DNA of 36,489 nucleotides from Candidatus Bipolaricaulota bacterium (lineage in GTDB: Bacteria > Bipolaricaulota > Bipolaricaulia > Bipolaricaulales > Bipolaricaulaceae): positions 1 to 36,489 of the forward strand of contig JACIWM010000003.1 in NCBI GenBank assembly GCA_014360945.1, written 5' to 3'. The translations under genes were made by a program, and so were the position numbers. Below the pieces are notes generated by a model, which did not search any database, was not told the DNA's origin, and saw only the letters and a program-made list of their open reading frames with translations. Below are positions 8,564 to 16,841 of the stretch, piece by piece. Each line of letters opens with the position of its first letter. Positions within the stretch are counted from its first letter, which is position 1.

Positions 8564-10011
8564 AGGAGACCTCCTTTCACCAGGTTTTCCGCAGCAGCCA
8601 AAACTTTCGCCACCTCTTTGGCGTCATCCATCTCACAATAAAGACGAAGGATGGGCTCTGTCCCGGAGGCCCGGAAAAGGACCCAGCCTCGGTCGAACCG
8701 CAATTTTATTCCGTCCAAATCTTCCACAGTTTTCACCACATGACCGGCCAGCTCTTCCGGGGGTTTTTTCGCAAGCTTTTCCATCACGGCCAGTCTATCG
8801 GGAAGGTGCAGGTCCCGACGAGAATAGTAATGAGGACCAAAGCGCGCGAAAAGCTCTTGAATGAGCGCGGATAACGGCTTTCCGGTGACGGAGACCGATT
8901 CCAAAAGGAGGAGGTTAGACAGGATTCCATCCCGTTCGGGCAAATGCCAGGAATATCCGTAGCCGCCGGACTCCTCCCCGCCAAACATGGCCTGGCCCGT
9001 GACCAATCCCTCCACAGCCCATTTGAACCCGATCTTTATCTCGTGGCAAGGCACGCCTTCTTCCTCCGCGATTTTTTTGACCATATCCGTAAGAGCAAAG
9101 GATTTCAGGACCGGTCCGCGAATTTTTCGGTGGTGGAAGAGATGCCAAAGGAGGAGGGAGGCGGTGCGGTGGGTGTCCACAAACTCCCCGGTTTCGTCCA
9201 TGGCCGCGGCGCGATCGCCGTCGCCGTCGGTCACAAGGCCCACGATGATGCGTCCGCGTACCCGCCCGCGCATTCCTCGGATCACCGCCCGCAATGGTCC
9301 CATGTTCTCTGCGATGGGTTCCGGCTTTTTTCCGCCAAAGAGGGGATCGCGACCGGCACGAATGGCCAAGAACGGAAGGCGAAGCTCCCGCAAAATCTCG
9401 ACCAGATACCCCCGAGCCGAGCCGTACATGGCATCCACTACGGGGAAAAGCGGAGCCCGTCGAATCGCCCCCAAATCCACGGCCTTCCTGATTTTCTCCA
9501 AATAGGCTTCACGAATGGATTGGGTTGGGATCGTATTGTCAACAAGGGGAGGCGGAGAAGGAGGAAGGCGGGCCTCGATCTCCTTCGTGATCTCCTCGGT
9601 GGCGGAGCCGCCGTATTCCGGCTTGAACTTGACCCCGTTGTATTCCGGAGGGTTGTGGGAGGCGGTGATCATCACCCCGCCAGCCAGGCCTTCTTGGCGC
9701 ACGAAAAAGGAAAGGGCCGGGGTGGGAACGGGCTCAGCGGTGATCCACGCCGGCACTCCACCCGCAATTAAAGCGCGAGCAAGTTCTGTCGCAAATTCTC
9801 GGGAAAGGAAGCGCGTATCGTATCCCACCAGGACCCCGGCCTCCGCGGGCCGCCACGTAACCCCCCACTCCCGATAGACCCGCATCTCCTTCCGCTGCGG
9901 ATCGCGAAGATAGGCGGCCAAGGCTGCTCCGACCCGGCCCACATTGGCGAACGTGAAATCCCGGGCGATCACGCCCCGCCATCCATCCGTCCCGAACTTG
10001 ATCTCGCTCAT
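8560..10011 (-). CDS. Alpha-D-phosphohexomutase (phosphoglucomutase/phosphomannomutase)
   Basis: A 483-residue four-domain phosphohexomutase that interconverts hexose-1- and -6-phosphates. The phosphoserine loop is [11 protein letters not shown] (S118), the metal loop DGDGDR (262-267), the sugar-binding loop GGEESGG (344-350) and the phosphate-binding loop RASGTEP (447-453). All are intact, and the length is normal. The GEESGG loop is closer to glucose-type mutases than to GlmM (GEQSGH), but specificity is not certain. It should supply sugar-1-phosphates for nucleotide-sugar synthesis and so feed the glycosyltransferases in the same gene train. It overlaps leuS by 4 bases and the small upstream gene by 4 bases. 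Confidence 0.92.
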   Translation of the reverse strand: MSEIKFGTDGWRGVIARDFTFANVGRVGAALAAYLRDPQRKEMRVYREWGVTWRPAEAGVLVGYDTRFLSREFATELARALIAGGVPAWITAEPVPTPALSFFVRQEGLAGGVMITASHNPPEYNGVKFKPEYGGSATEEITKEIEARLPPSPPPLVDNTIPTQSIREAYLEKIRKAVDLGAIRRAPLFPVVDAMYGSARGYLVEILRELRLPFLAIRAGRDPLFGGKKPEPIAENMGPLRAVIRGMRGRVRGRIIVGLVTDGDGDRAAAMDETGEFVDTHRTASLLLWHLFHHRKIRGPVLKSFALTDMVKKIAEEEGVPCHEIKIGFKWAVEGLVTGQAMFGGEESGGYGYSWHLPERDGILSNLLLLESVSVTGKPLSALIQELFARFGPHYYSRRDLHLPDRLAVMEKLAKKPPEELAGHVVKTVEDLDGIKLRFDRGWVLFRASGTEPILRLYCEMDDAKEVAKVLAAAENLVKGGLL

Positions 10012-10244
10012 CGCCGCGCCTTTCTCCTCAAGCTCCCCAAATCAACGCGCTCCACATGCGGGGGAATCTTCACCCCATCGCTTTCCAAAAGTTCGACGAT
10101 GAGTTCCACGGGAATCGCCGTCTCCAGCCAAAGGTCCTCCACCCGCACTACACCGTTTCGCACCGGAACCCGCTCCAGTGCCCGTTCCAGAGCCTTGCAA
10201 TAGCTCTCCCGAAGCCGGGCCAACTCCTCTTCAAGCTCCGCCAT
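10008..10244 (-). CDS. Small conserved-position protein of unknown function (78 aa)
   Basis: A short acidic/basic protein. An N-terminal helix with coiled-coil character (AELEEELARLRESYCKALERA) is followed by a compact segment (VEDLWLETAIPVELIVELL) that could be a helix-turn-helix-like fold. I do not recognise a family. I chose ATG 10244 because it overlaps the DUF4139 stop as TGATG. The track's GTG at 10256 would add four residues. It overlaps the phosphohexomutase start by 4 bases, so it is translated within the operon. It is probably real given the coupling on both sides. Confidence 0.65.
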   Translation of the reverse strand: MAELEEELARLRESYCKALERALERVPVRNGVVRVEDLWLETAIPVELIVELLESDGVKIPPHVERVDLGSLRRKARR

Positions 10245-11425
10245 CAGTAGCTCCACTCCACCGTGTATTCCACGGAAACCTCGTCTTTCGGGGGCACGTG
10301 GACCGCGAATTTTATCCGCTGGGCGTCAAGGATTTCATAAGGCGCGGTGGCATGCACAATCCGCCAGTAACCGGAAAGCGTCTCGATCACTTCCACCTCC
10401 GCCTCGTTTTCCTTGGCCGAGCGCAGCGTGATCCGCCACGTCTCGCGGTACACGTTTTCCCCAAGCTTTTCCCGAAGTAGTTGAGTCCGATGGCCTTGGA
10501 GGTCGAACGCCACTCCAACAGCAATTTCCGCCGTTTCACCCTTTGTTAGGGATTTTATCTCCCCGGCTCCAACAAAAAGGCCGTCCGAGTAGACCCGCAT
10601 TTCTCCGCCGGGAAGGACCACATCGGTGGTGAAACGCACCCATACTTCCACGTTTGTCCCGGAAAACCGATAGAACTTTTGGGCGGGAAAAGTAGCGCTC
10701 ACCAAGGGCAGGATGGTCAAGCCGGGAGGAAGATCCCATCGGCCGGGAAGGTCGTAACGGTAGTATTCGAAGGCCGCTGCGGGCGAGCCTTCCGGCGCGA
10801 GGGCCAGCGTCCGCACCTCGGTTTTTGGAGTGTAAATTTCCCCGGCAACCAAGGAGATATTTGCAGCTTGCCAAAAGCATCCGGTCTCGTTTTGAATCGC
10901 GGCTTTCCCGAAAACGTGCAATTCCGTGTCTGTCAATTCCGCGTCATATCCGATGCGCCACGAAAAACCTCGCGCCAAATACCGAAAACGCAGGTCTTTT
11001 TCCCCGGTTTCCTGGGCGCAGTAGCGCAGATGGGCCTGGGCCGGGGAGGCCGGGCCTGAAAGCCACGCATATTCCCGCACGATGACCAAGGAACCATTCG
11101 TTTCCAAAACCAAACCGGCGTTGGAGATCGCCCGCAGGATCCCGCGGAACGTGTCCTGTCCAGTGTAGACAGTGACTTCCTTGCCCAAAAGGGCTTCAAG
11201 CTGCCGTCCTCGAAGGGGAAGGAGGGAAAGGACCTCGACTCCCTCCACCACGAGGGTTTCCCAGAGGGTGTCTTGAGGGAAATCCCGTAGCTCCAAAATC
11301 CCTTCGTGAGCAACCGAGAACTTTCGGATCTCCTCGACCAGGGCCAACCCGGAGGAGTATATGACCAGGTTGGTCTGGCCCAGGGCGCCAAGGCTCAAAA
11401 GCACCAAAGCCAGAAAAATACGCAT
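10244..11425 (-). CDS. Exported DUF4139-type protein
   Basis: A 393-residue protein with an N-terminal signal peptide (MRIFLALVLLSLGALGQ, cleavage near Q17). The body is beta-rich. The first half carries VYTGQDTFRGILRAIS and a YDAELTD segment, the second half a series of beta strands ending VSVEYTVEWSY, as in DUF4139 proteins. These are periplasmic or surface proteins of unknown biochemical role, sometimes annotated as mucoidy-inhibitor-like. I chose ATG 11425 because the signal peptide starts there and it lies 4 bases after the upstream stop. It is surrounded by cell-envelope genes (M23 peptidase, murA, glycosyltransferases), consistent with an envelope role. Confidence 0.75.
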   Translation of the reverse strand: MRIFLALVLLSLGALGQTNLVIYSSGLALVEEIRKFSVAHEGILELRDFPQDTLWETLVVEGVEVLSLLPLRGRQLEALLGKEVTVYTGQDTFRGILRAISNAGLVLETNGSLVIVREYAWLSGPASPAQAHLRYCAQETGEKDLRFRYLARGFSWRIGYDAELTDTELHVFGKAAIQNETGCFWQAANISLVAGEIYTPKTEVRTLALAPEGSPAAAFEYYRYDLPGRWDLPPGLTILPLVSATFPAQKFYRFSGTNVEVWVRFTTDVVLPGGEMRVYSDGLFVGAGEIKSLTKGETAEIAVGVAFDLQGHRTQLLREKLGENVYRETWRITLRSAKENEAEVEVIETLSGYWRIVHATAPYEILDAQRIKFAVHVPPKDEVSVEYTVEWSY

Positions 11426-11429
11426 AAGT

Positions 11430-11645
11430 TCACTCTCCAAGTTCTTCAAGTTCCCGCCTCACCGCGGCGATCTCGTCCTCCAAGTCCTTCTTGTATCGTT
11501 CGAGCTCCTCCAGATATTCGCGGAGGAAGCGGCGGTACTCCTCACGGCTCCACCACGGCCCAAAGCGGGTGGGACCGAACCGAAAGAAGAAAAACGGGGG
11601 AAAACCAAACCCAAACGTCCCGTAGCGCCACCACCGCACGGGCAT
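11430..11645 (-). CDS. Small aromatic-rich, coiled-coil protein (DUF5320-like)
   Basis: A 71-residue protein in two parts. An N-terminal stretch very rich in Phe, Trp, Gly and Pro (RYGTFGFGFPPFFFFRFGP) is followed by a charged helix with heptad-like spacing (EEYRRFLREYLEELERYKKD). The pattern of a glycine/aromatic head and an LxxLxxLE tail resembles DUF5320 proteins, of unknown function. ATG 11645 follows a GGAGGTG site by a single base. TTG 11660 would overlap the hflX stop and has no ribosome site. It lies between hflX and the DUF4139 gene, 4 bases from the latter. Confidence 0.65.
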   Translation of the reverse strand: MPVRWWRYGTFGFGFPPFFFFRFGPTRFGPWWSREEYRRFLREYLEELERYKKDLEDEIAAVRRELEELGE

Positions 11646-11656
11646 CACCTCCAAGA

Positions 11657-12847
11657 TCAATGATACCCGCTTACCGTGGCGGCCGATGTCTTTTGCCGAA
11701 GGTTTTGGGCCAAAAGCTTACGGAATTCGTCCAGGTTCTCCCCGGTTTTGGCAGAGATGAGCATCCCCGGCTGGGCCTCGGCCAAAAGCTGTTCGGCCCG
11801 GGACCAGGCAACGCTCGTTTCAAGAAGGTCGAGCTTATTGAGGGCATAGACAACAGGAGGACGGGGATCCTCCGGCCGAAAGATCTCGGAGAACAGGACC
11901 TCGCGCACGACCCGCAAGTGCTCAAAAGCCGCGGGCGAGGCGGCATCGACGACGATCACGATGAGGGCTGCCTCCCGCACCTCTTCCAGAGTGGCGTGGA
12001 AGGCGGGGATGAGTTGAGGTGGAAGATCACGGATGAAACCCACAGTGTCGGTGACGAGGGCGATTTGTCCGGTGGGCAGGAAGGCGCGGCGGACTTTGGT
12101 ATCCAGGGTGGCGAAAAGTTGGTTTGCCACCAAAGCATCCCCGCGGGTGAGAGCGTTGAAAAGTGTGGATTTGCCGGAGTTGGTGTAGCCCACGAGGACG
12201 ATCTCCGGAGGGCCCAAGCGGCGACGTCGAGCCCGGCGCACCTCCCGAGCACGCTTTGCTTCCCGAAGCTCCCGCTCCAGGGCTTGGATGCGGCGGCGGA
12301 TGGCCCGTCGCCCCTGTTCCAGACGAGTTTCGCCCGGCCCCATCGTTCCTACAATCCCGCCCGGGTCGGAGAGGGCATGGCCCCACCCCCGCAGCCGCGG
12401 AAGAAGATACTGAAGCTGGGCCAGCTCCACCGCCAACGCTGCCTCCTTCGTCCCCGCATGCAGAGCAAATATGTCCAGAATGAGCTGGGAACGATCGATG
12501 ATTTTAAGGCCCGTGAACTCCTCGAGGTTTCGGGCCTGAGCAGGGGTGAGTTCCACCCCAAAAATGAGGGTATCTGCGTTTTTCTCTCGGGCCTTAGCCA
12601 GGGTCTCGAGGACCTTGCCTTTGCCGATGTAGGTCGCAGGATCAGGTTTTTCCCGACGCTGGACGAGTACGTCCAAGACCACCGCTCCCGCGGTGTTGGC
12701 CAAAGCTGCGAGTTCGGAGAGCCTTTCCTGCGGATCCACGCCGGGCGGAACGACCTCCACAAGGATGGCCTTCTCCCCGCCTTGGAGGCGTACGCGCTGG
12801 CCTAGGTAGTCCTCGATGACGAGCCGGCTCAGTCCCCTTCTTCCCAT
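11657..12847 (-). CDS. hflX: GTPase HflX
   Basis: A 396-residue ribosome-associated GTPase of the Obg-HflX superfamily. HflX splits 70S/100S ribosomes under stress and associates with the 50S subunit. The N-terminal HflX domain has the family signature GTMGPGETRLEQ near residues 167-178 and a charged linker helix (180-210). The G domain has Walker A GYTNSGKST (220-228), a DTVGF G3 motif and an NKLD G4 motif. The ATG at 12847 lies inside the murA 3' end (19-base overlap), so translation is probably coupled. Confidence 0.95.
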   Translation of the reverse strand: MGRRGLSRLVIEDYLGQRVRLQGGEKAILVEVVPPGVDPQERLSELAALANTAGAVVLDVLVQRREKPDPATYIGKGKVLETLAKAREKNADTLIFGVELTPAQARNLEEFTGLKIIDRSQLILDIFALHAGTKEAALAVELAQLQYLLPRLRGWGHALSDPGGIVGTMGPGETRLEQGRRAIRRRIQALERELREAKRAREVRRARRRRLGPPEIVLVGYTNSGKSTLFNALTRGDALVANQLFATLDTKVRRAFLPTGQIALVTDTVGFIRDLPPQLIPAFHATLEEVREAALIVIVVDAASPAAFEHLRVVREVLFSEIFRPEDPRPPVVYALNKLDLLETSVAWSRAEQLLAEAQPGMLISAKTGENLDEFRKLLAQNLRQKTSAATVSGYH

Positions 12848-14073
12848 ACCTTAGCCCCAAGCCTTCTCAATTTTTCCCCGAAGCTTTCGTAGCCGCGGCG
12901 CAGGTGGTGCTCACCACGCACGTAGCTTTCGCCGGGAGCGGCGAGGGCGGCCAAAACCAAAGCCGCACCCGCACGGATATCAGTGGCCTCCACTGCGGCC
13001 GGCCGCAACTGCTCCACCCCTTCCACCACCTGGACGTTTCCGCTCACCTGTATCTTAGCGCCCATCTGAAGGAGAGGCTCAACGTGGCCAAAGCGCGCGG
13101 CATAGACGGTCTCGGTCACGGTGGAGCGGCCCTCGGCCAGGGTAAGGAAGGCCACCATGGGCGGCTGAAGATCGGTGGGAAAGCCGGGATACGGCCAGGT
13201 CCGAAAATCCACGGGTTTCGGACGTGTGGGACCGCGCACCTCCACCCAGTTTTCTCCGAACTCCACCTCACAGCCGGCCAGGGAAAGGCGGTCCAAAAGG
13301 GCAGCCAGATGGCGGGGCTTCGCGCCAATAGTCCGCACCCGACCATGCGTGATGGCCCCGGCAAGGAGATAAGTTCCGGCCTCGATGCGGTCGGGAATCA
13401 GGGTATGTTCCGCCCCGCCCAGGGTCTCCCGTCCGCGGATCCTTACTCGATCGCCGTCCCAAGCCACCTCCGCCCCCATTTTGCGAAGAAGCTCGGCGAG
13501 GTCCACTACTTCCGGCTCCCGGGCCGGGTTGATCACCACCGTCTCTCCTTCAGCCAACGCTCCGGCCAAAAGGAGTTGTTCCGTGGCCCCGACGGAGGGG
13601 AAATCCAGGTAGACCATGTGGCCTCTAAGCCTCGCGGCTTCGGCCACAACCGCCCCATCCTTCACGATTATGGATGCGCCAAGCTTGGCTAGACCATAAA
13701 GATGGAAGTCCACGGGGCGTGGACCGAGGGCGCAACCGCCGGGCATGGCCACTTTCGCTTTTCCTGCCCGGGCCAAGAGGGGGCCAAGGCAAAGAAAGGA
13801 GGCCCGCATCCTTTGCACAAGCTCCGCAGGGGCCTCCCAGCACAGCTCCTCCCCGCCGCGGATCTCCAACGTTTCCGCCCGCCAAACGACCTCTTTGCCC
13901 AGGTTCCGAATGAGATCTAGCGCGGTCTCCACGTCTGCCAGCCGCGGAACATTGTGGATGATCACGGGTTCCGTAGTGAGAAGGCTTGCGAAGATCGCGG
14001 GGAGAGCAGCGTTTTTAGCCCCGGAGATCGGAACTTCCCCGCAAAGCCTTTCTCCGCCGCGGACCTTGATCAC
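12829..14073 (-). CDS. murA: UDP-N-acetylglucosamine 1-carboxyvinyltransferase MurA
   Basis: A 414-residue cytoplasmic enzyme that transfers enolpyruvate from PEP to UDP-GlcNAc, the first committed peptidoglycan step. KNAALP (K20, N21) is in place. The active-site cysteine is in PGGCALGPRP (C114, the fosfomycin target), so the enzyme is the Cys type. The catalytic aspartate is in YPGFPTDLQ (D301). The length is normal for the family. It overlaps the M23 peptidase stop by 4 bases (ATGA) and hflX by 19 bases. Confidence 0.96.
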   Translation of the reverse strand: MIKVRGGERLCGEVPISGAKNAALPAIFASLLTTEPVIIHNVPRLADVETALDLIRNLGKEVVWRAETLEIRGGEELCWEAPAELVQRMRASFLCLGPLLARAGKAKVAMPGGCALGPRPVDFHLYGLAKLGASIIVKDGAVVAEAARLRGHMVYLDFPSVGATEQLLLAGALAEGETVVINPAREPEVVDLAELLRKMGAEVAWDGDRVRIRGRETLGGAEHTLIPDRIEAGTYLLAGAITHGRVRTIGAKPRHLAALLDRLSLAGCEVEFGENWVEVRGPTRPKPVDFRTWPYPGFPTDLQPPMVAFLTLAEGRSTVTETVYAARFGHVEPLLQMGAKIQVSGNVQVVEGVEQLRPAAVEATDIRAGAALVLAALAAPGESYVRGEHHLRRGYESFGEKLRRLGAKVWEEGD

Positions 14074-14891
14074 GGAAGGAGAGGCCGGGGATCCACAGGC
14101 GTGCCGAGCTGGCGGACCTCAAAGTGCAGGTGAGGCCCGGTGGAAAGCCCGGTGTTTCCGGAAAGAGCAATGGTGTCCCCGGCAGAAACCATCTGGCCTG
14201 GGCTTACAAGGAGCTTGGAGAGGTGTCCGTAATAAGTCTCGTAGCCATTCTCGTGGTCGATGACCACGAGGAGACCAAACCCGCTTTCCCAGCCAGCGAA
14301 GGTCACGCGACCCGCGGCGGCCGCTCGCACCGGCGTGCCCTCCGGCACGGCAATATCGATCCCGGTGTGGAAAGAGGGAATGCCGTAGATCGGATGGATG
14401 CGCGGGCCAAAGGAAGAAGAGATCTGACCTCGCACCGGCCAAACAAATCCCTGGATTGCAGCGGATGCGGTTAGCGGCACGGTTTTCGGCTCCGGAATGA
14501 ATAGGCGCATTCCCGGCTGAGGTTCCCCGGAAAGCCCGTTGGTCTTGCGTACGAGATCCTCGGAAACTCCGTAGGCGGCGGCTATTTGGGCCAAGGTCTC
14601 CCCGGTCTTCACCGTGTGCAGGACCCCATCTTTGGGAATGAGGAGCTTTTGTCCGGGGTAAATGGTGGTGGAGGAAAGACCATTGGAAGCGACGATCCAA
14701 GAGACAGGGACATCATAACGGGCAGCGATGGCAGAAAGGGTGTCACCGGAACGGACCTCGTACAGAAGGGCCATGCTTTGCCAAGCGCTTAAAGTTTGGG
14801 ATGGACCGCCGATCTCCGGGGAAAGGGTCAAGGAAAAAAGAACAAGGGGCACGCACAGGGCCAACACTGCGAAAACCCACAGGTTACTCAC
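14070..14891 (-). CDS. LysM-containing M23 metallopeptidase (peptidoglycan hydrolase/regulator)
   Basis: A 273-residue exported protein. An N-terminal membrane/signal segment (about 4-23) is followed by two LysM peptidoglycan-binding repeats (YEVRSGDTLSAIAARY at about 44, HTVKTGETLAQIAAAY at about 92) and a C-terminal M23 zinc peptidase domain (about 160-273). The metal ligands look intact: H175 and D179 in FHTGID, and the HLHFE motif at 254-258. It is therefore likely an active endopeptidase rather than a NlpD/EnvC-type degenerate activator. The GTG start at 14891 overlaps the rho stop by 8 bases. Together with murA it forms a cell-wall pair. Confidence 0.92.
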   Translation of the reverse strand: MSNLWVFAVLALCVPLVLFSLTLSPEIGGPSQTLSAWQSMALLYEVRSGDTLSAIAARYDVPVSWIVASNGLSSTTIYPGQKLLIPKDGVLHTVKTGETLAQIAAAYGVSEDLVRKTNGLSGEPQPGMRLFIPEPKTVPLTASAAIQGFVWPVRGQISSSFGPRIHPIYGIPSFHTGIDIAVPEGTPVRAAAAGRVTFAGWESGFGLLVVIDHENGYETYYGHLSKLLVSPGQMVSAGDTIALSGNTGLSTGPHLHFEVRQLGTPVDPRPLLP

Positions 14892-16131
14892 TGTTCATCA
14901 GCTCCAGGAATTGTTTGTTGGTTTTGGTGCGCTCCATGCGCTGTTTTATGAACTCCAGGGCCACCCCTGGATCCGGCATTTCCGAGATGAGCTTACGCAG
15001 GATCCATACTCGTCGAAGGACATCTGGCTCAAGGAGGAGTTCCTCTTTTCTTGTCCCGGACTGGATGAGATCGATGGCCGGAAAGATCCGGCGGTTGGCG
15101 AGATCTCGGTTGAGCACAAGCTCCATATTTCCCGTGCCCTTGAATTCTTCAAACACCACCTGGTCCAAACGGGAGCCGGTGTCGATGAGAGCGGTGGCGA
15201 TGATGGTGAGGGAGCCGCCTTCCTCGATGTTCCGAGCCGCGCCAAAGAATTCCTTGGGCTTGTACAGCGCCGTGGGGTCAATCCCGCCGGAAAGGAGTTT
15301 CCCCGAAGGGGTGACGGAGAGGTTGTAAGCCCGCGCAAGACGCGTAAGGGAGTCCATGAGGATCACCACGTCGTACCCGACCTCTACGAGACGTTTGGCC
15401 TCGGCGGTCACGAGCTCCGCAAGCTTCGTATGGTGATGGGGTTCCATGTCGAAGGTGGCCGCGACTACCTCCGCCCGCTTCACCGAGCGCCGGAAATCCG
15501 TGACCTCCTCCGGCCGCTCATCTACAAGGAGGATAAGAAGTTTTATGTCCGGGTAGTTGGCCTCTAGTCCCTGGGCGATGTGTTTAAGAAGCGTGGTCTT
15601 TCCCGCCTTAGGAGGGGATACGATGAGCCCGCGCTGGCCCTTCCCTATGGGCGCAAAAAGGTCGATCATGCGGGTGGAAAGCTCCTCCGGATCGTGCTCG
15701 AGGACGTACTGTTGATTGGGATGAAGCGGGGTGAGCTGGGAGAAATCTTTGCGCCTTTTCACTACCTCTGGATCAAGGCCGTCCACCTCCTCCACGCGAA
15801 GGAGGGCGAAGTACCGCTCTCCTTCCCGGGGCGGCCGCACCGGCCCCTTCACGATATCCCCGTCCTTCAGGGCGAACTTGCGAATCTGGGAGGGAGAGAC
15901 GTAGACATCGTAGCGGCTGGGAAGGCAGGATTTGTCCCGGAGGAATCCGTAGCCGTCGGGCATGATCTCCAGTATTCCGGTGACGGTGAGCTCCTGGCGG
16001 TCAGCCAAGGCCCGAAGGACCGCCATCTCCAACTCCGCTGGGGAGAACTCCGCGGAGCCGTCTATGCCCAGCTTCTCCGCCAGCTCCAGGATCTTCTCAT
16101 GCCCGAGGGCTCGGACTTCACTGATTTCCAT
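14884..16131 (-). CDS. rho: Transcription termination factor Rho
   Basis: A 415-residue hexameric RNA-dependent ATPase. An N-terminal Rho_N helical domain (about 1-45) and an OB-fold RNA-binding domain (TGILEIMPDGYGFLRD at 51-66) precede the RecA-like ATPase with Walker A VSPPKAGKTT (171-180) and Walker B VILMDSLTRLARAYN. The Q-loop and R-loop regions are present. There is no large N-terminal insertion of the actinobacterial kind. A GAGGTGGTG site precedes the ATG. It lies 20 bases after a GT2 gene and overlaps the M23 peptidase, so it sits second in a long operon. Confidence 0.97.
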   Translation of the reverse strand: MEISEVRALGHEKILELAEKLGIDGSAEFSPAELEMAVLRALADRQELTVTGILEIMPDGYGFLRDKSCLPSRYDVYVSPSQIRKFALKDGDIVKGPVRPPREGERYFALLRVEEVDGLDPEVVKRRKDFSQLTPLHPNQQYVLEHDPEELSTRMIDLFAPIGKGQRGLIVSPPKAGKTTLLKHIAQGLEANYPDIKLLILLVDERPEEVTDFRRSVKRAEVVAATFDMEPHHHTKLAELVTAEAKRLVEVGYDVVILMDSLTRLARAYNLSVTPSGKLLSGGIDPTALYKPKEFFGAARNIEEGGSLTIIATALIDTGSRLDQVVFEEFKGTGNMELVLNRDLANRRIFPAIDLIQSGTRKEELLLEPDVLRRVWILRKLISEMPDPGVALEFIKQRMERTKTNKQFLELMNSE

Positions 16132-16151
16132 GGCTCACCACCTCGCTAAGT

Positions 16152-16787
16152 TCAGAATCGCCGGAATATTGAACGCACAATATTGGCGTACATCTTCAGC
16201 CGCTCAATAAAGCCCTGCCAAAACCCACGCTTTTCTTCCTTGCGCACATGGCTCACGCCCTCCCAAACCACTGTTTTTTGCCGCCAGCCTTCACGAAAGG
16301 CGAGTTTGGTCAAGGCCATCTCGATTCCGAAATCTTCCGCTTGTGTCAAGGCCTCGGCCCTCTCCCAGAGTTTTTTGGGCATGATCCGTTGTCCGGAGAG
16401 GAAAGGAACGATCATCTGGGAGAGATCCGTGGCCGCGCGCCCTTTGCGGAACACGGCGATCACCACCTCCGCCTCGCCCTCCTTATAAGCGCGGACCAAA
16501 TCCTCCACGTGCTGGGCGGTGAGCCCCGTAAGATCAGCGTCTAAAAAAAGAAGTGTATCTCCGGAGGCAGCCCGGACGCCTGCGGCCATGGCTGCTCCCT
16601 TTCCCCGATTCTCCGCAAGGCGCACAACTTTCACCCCATATCGGCGGGCCACTTCAGCGGTGCCATCGGTGGACCCATCGTCCACCACGATGACCTCTGC
16701 CACCGAGGGTGCGGCCAAAAGCGGTGTCAAAACAGCGCCGATTCGTGCGGCCTCATTGTATGCGGGAACAATGGCGGAGATTTTCAT
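16152..16787 (-). CDS. Family 2 glycosyltransferase (DPM/GPGS-like)
   Basis: A 211-residue soluble GT-A glycosyltransferase. It begins at the fold (SAIVPAYNEAARIGAVL), then VVDDGSTDGT (about 34-43), GKGAAMAAGV and LFLDADLTGL. The layout matches short GT2 proteins that act on polyprenyl phosphate or on phosphoglycerate. There are no C-terminal membrane helices, only a basic tail (MYANIVRSIFRRF) that could touch the membrane. The substrate is undetermined. It is the first gene after the TTGACG/TATATT promoter and lies 20 bases before rho. Confidence 0.82.
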   Translation of the reverse strand: MKISAIVPAYNEAARIGAVLTPLLAAPSVAEVIVVDDGSTDGTAEVARRYGVKVVRLAENRGKGAAMAAGVRAASGDTLLFLDADLTGLTAQHVEDLVRAYKEGEAEVVIAVFRKGRAATDLSQMIVPFLSGQRIMPKKLWERAEALTQAEDFGIEMALTKLAFREGWRQKTVVWEGVSHVRKEEKRGFWQGFIERLKMYANIVRSIFRRF

Positions 16788-16812
16788 GCGCGCAAGGGAT
16801 TAACAACAATGC

Positions 16813-16841
16813 AATATAACGCTGGGCGCGGGAAACGTCAA
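16813..16841 (-). promoter_or_regulatory. Promoter of the GT2-rho-murA-leuS gene train
   Basis: On the minus strand, TTGACG (16836-16841), a 17-bp spacer and TATATT (16813-16818). Nine of twelve consensus positions match. The -35 overlaps the proS stop codon. The start site would be near 16806, about 18 bases before the ATG at 16787. It is the only strong promoter I found within the minus-strand block. Confidence 0.75.

Noticed and set aside
11306-12805. 499-aa plus-strand ORF
   Set aside because: It lies antisense to hflX, the small aromatic gene and DUF4139. The translation has no recognisable domain and it is a mirror of the high-GC codon pattern.
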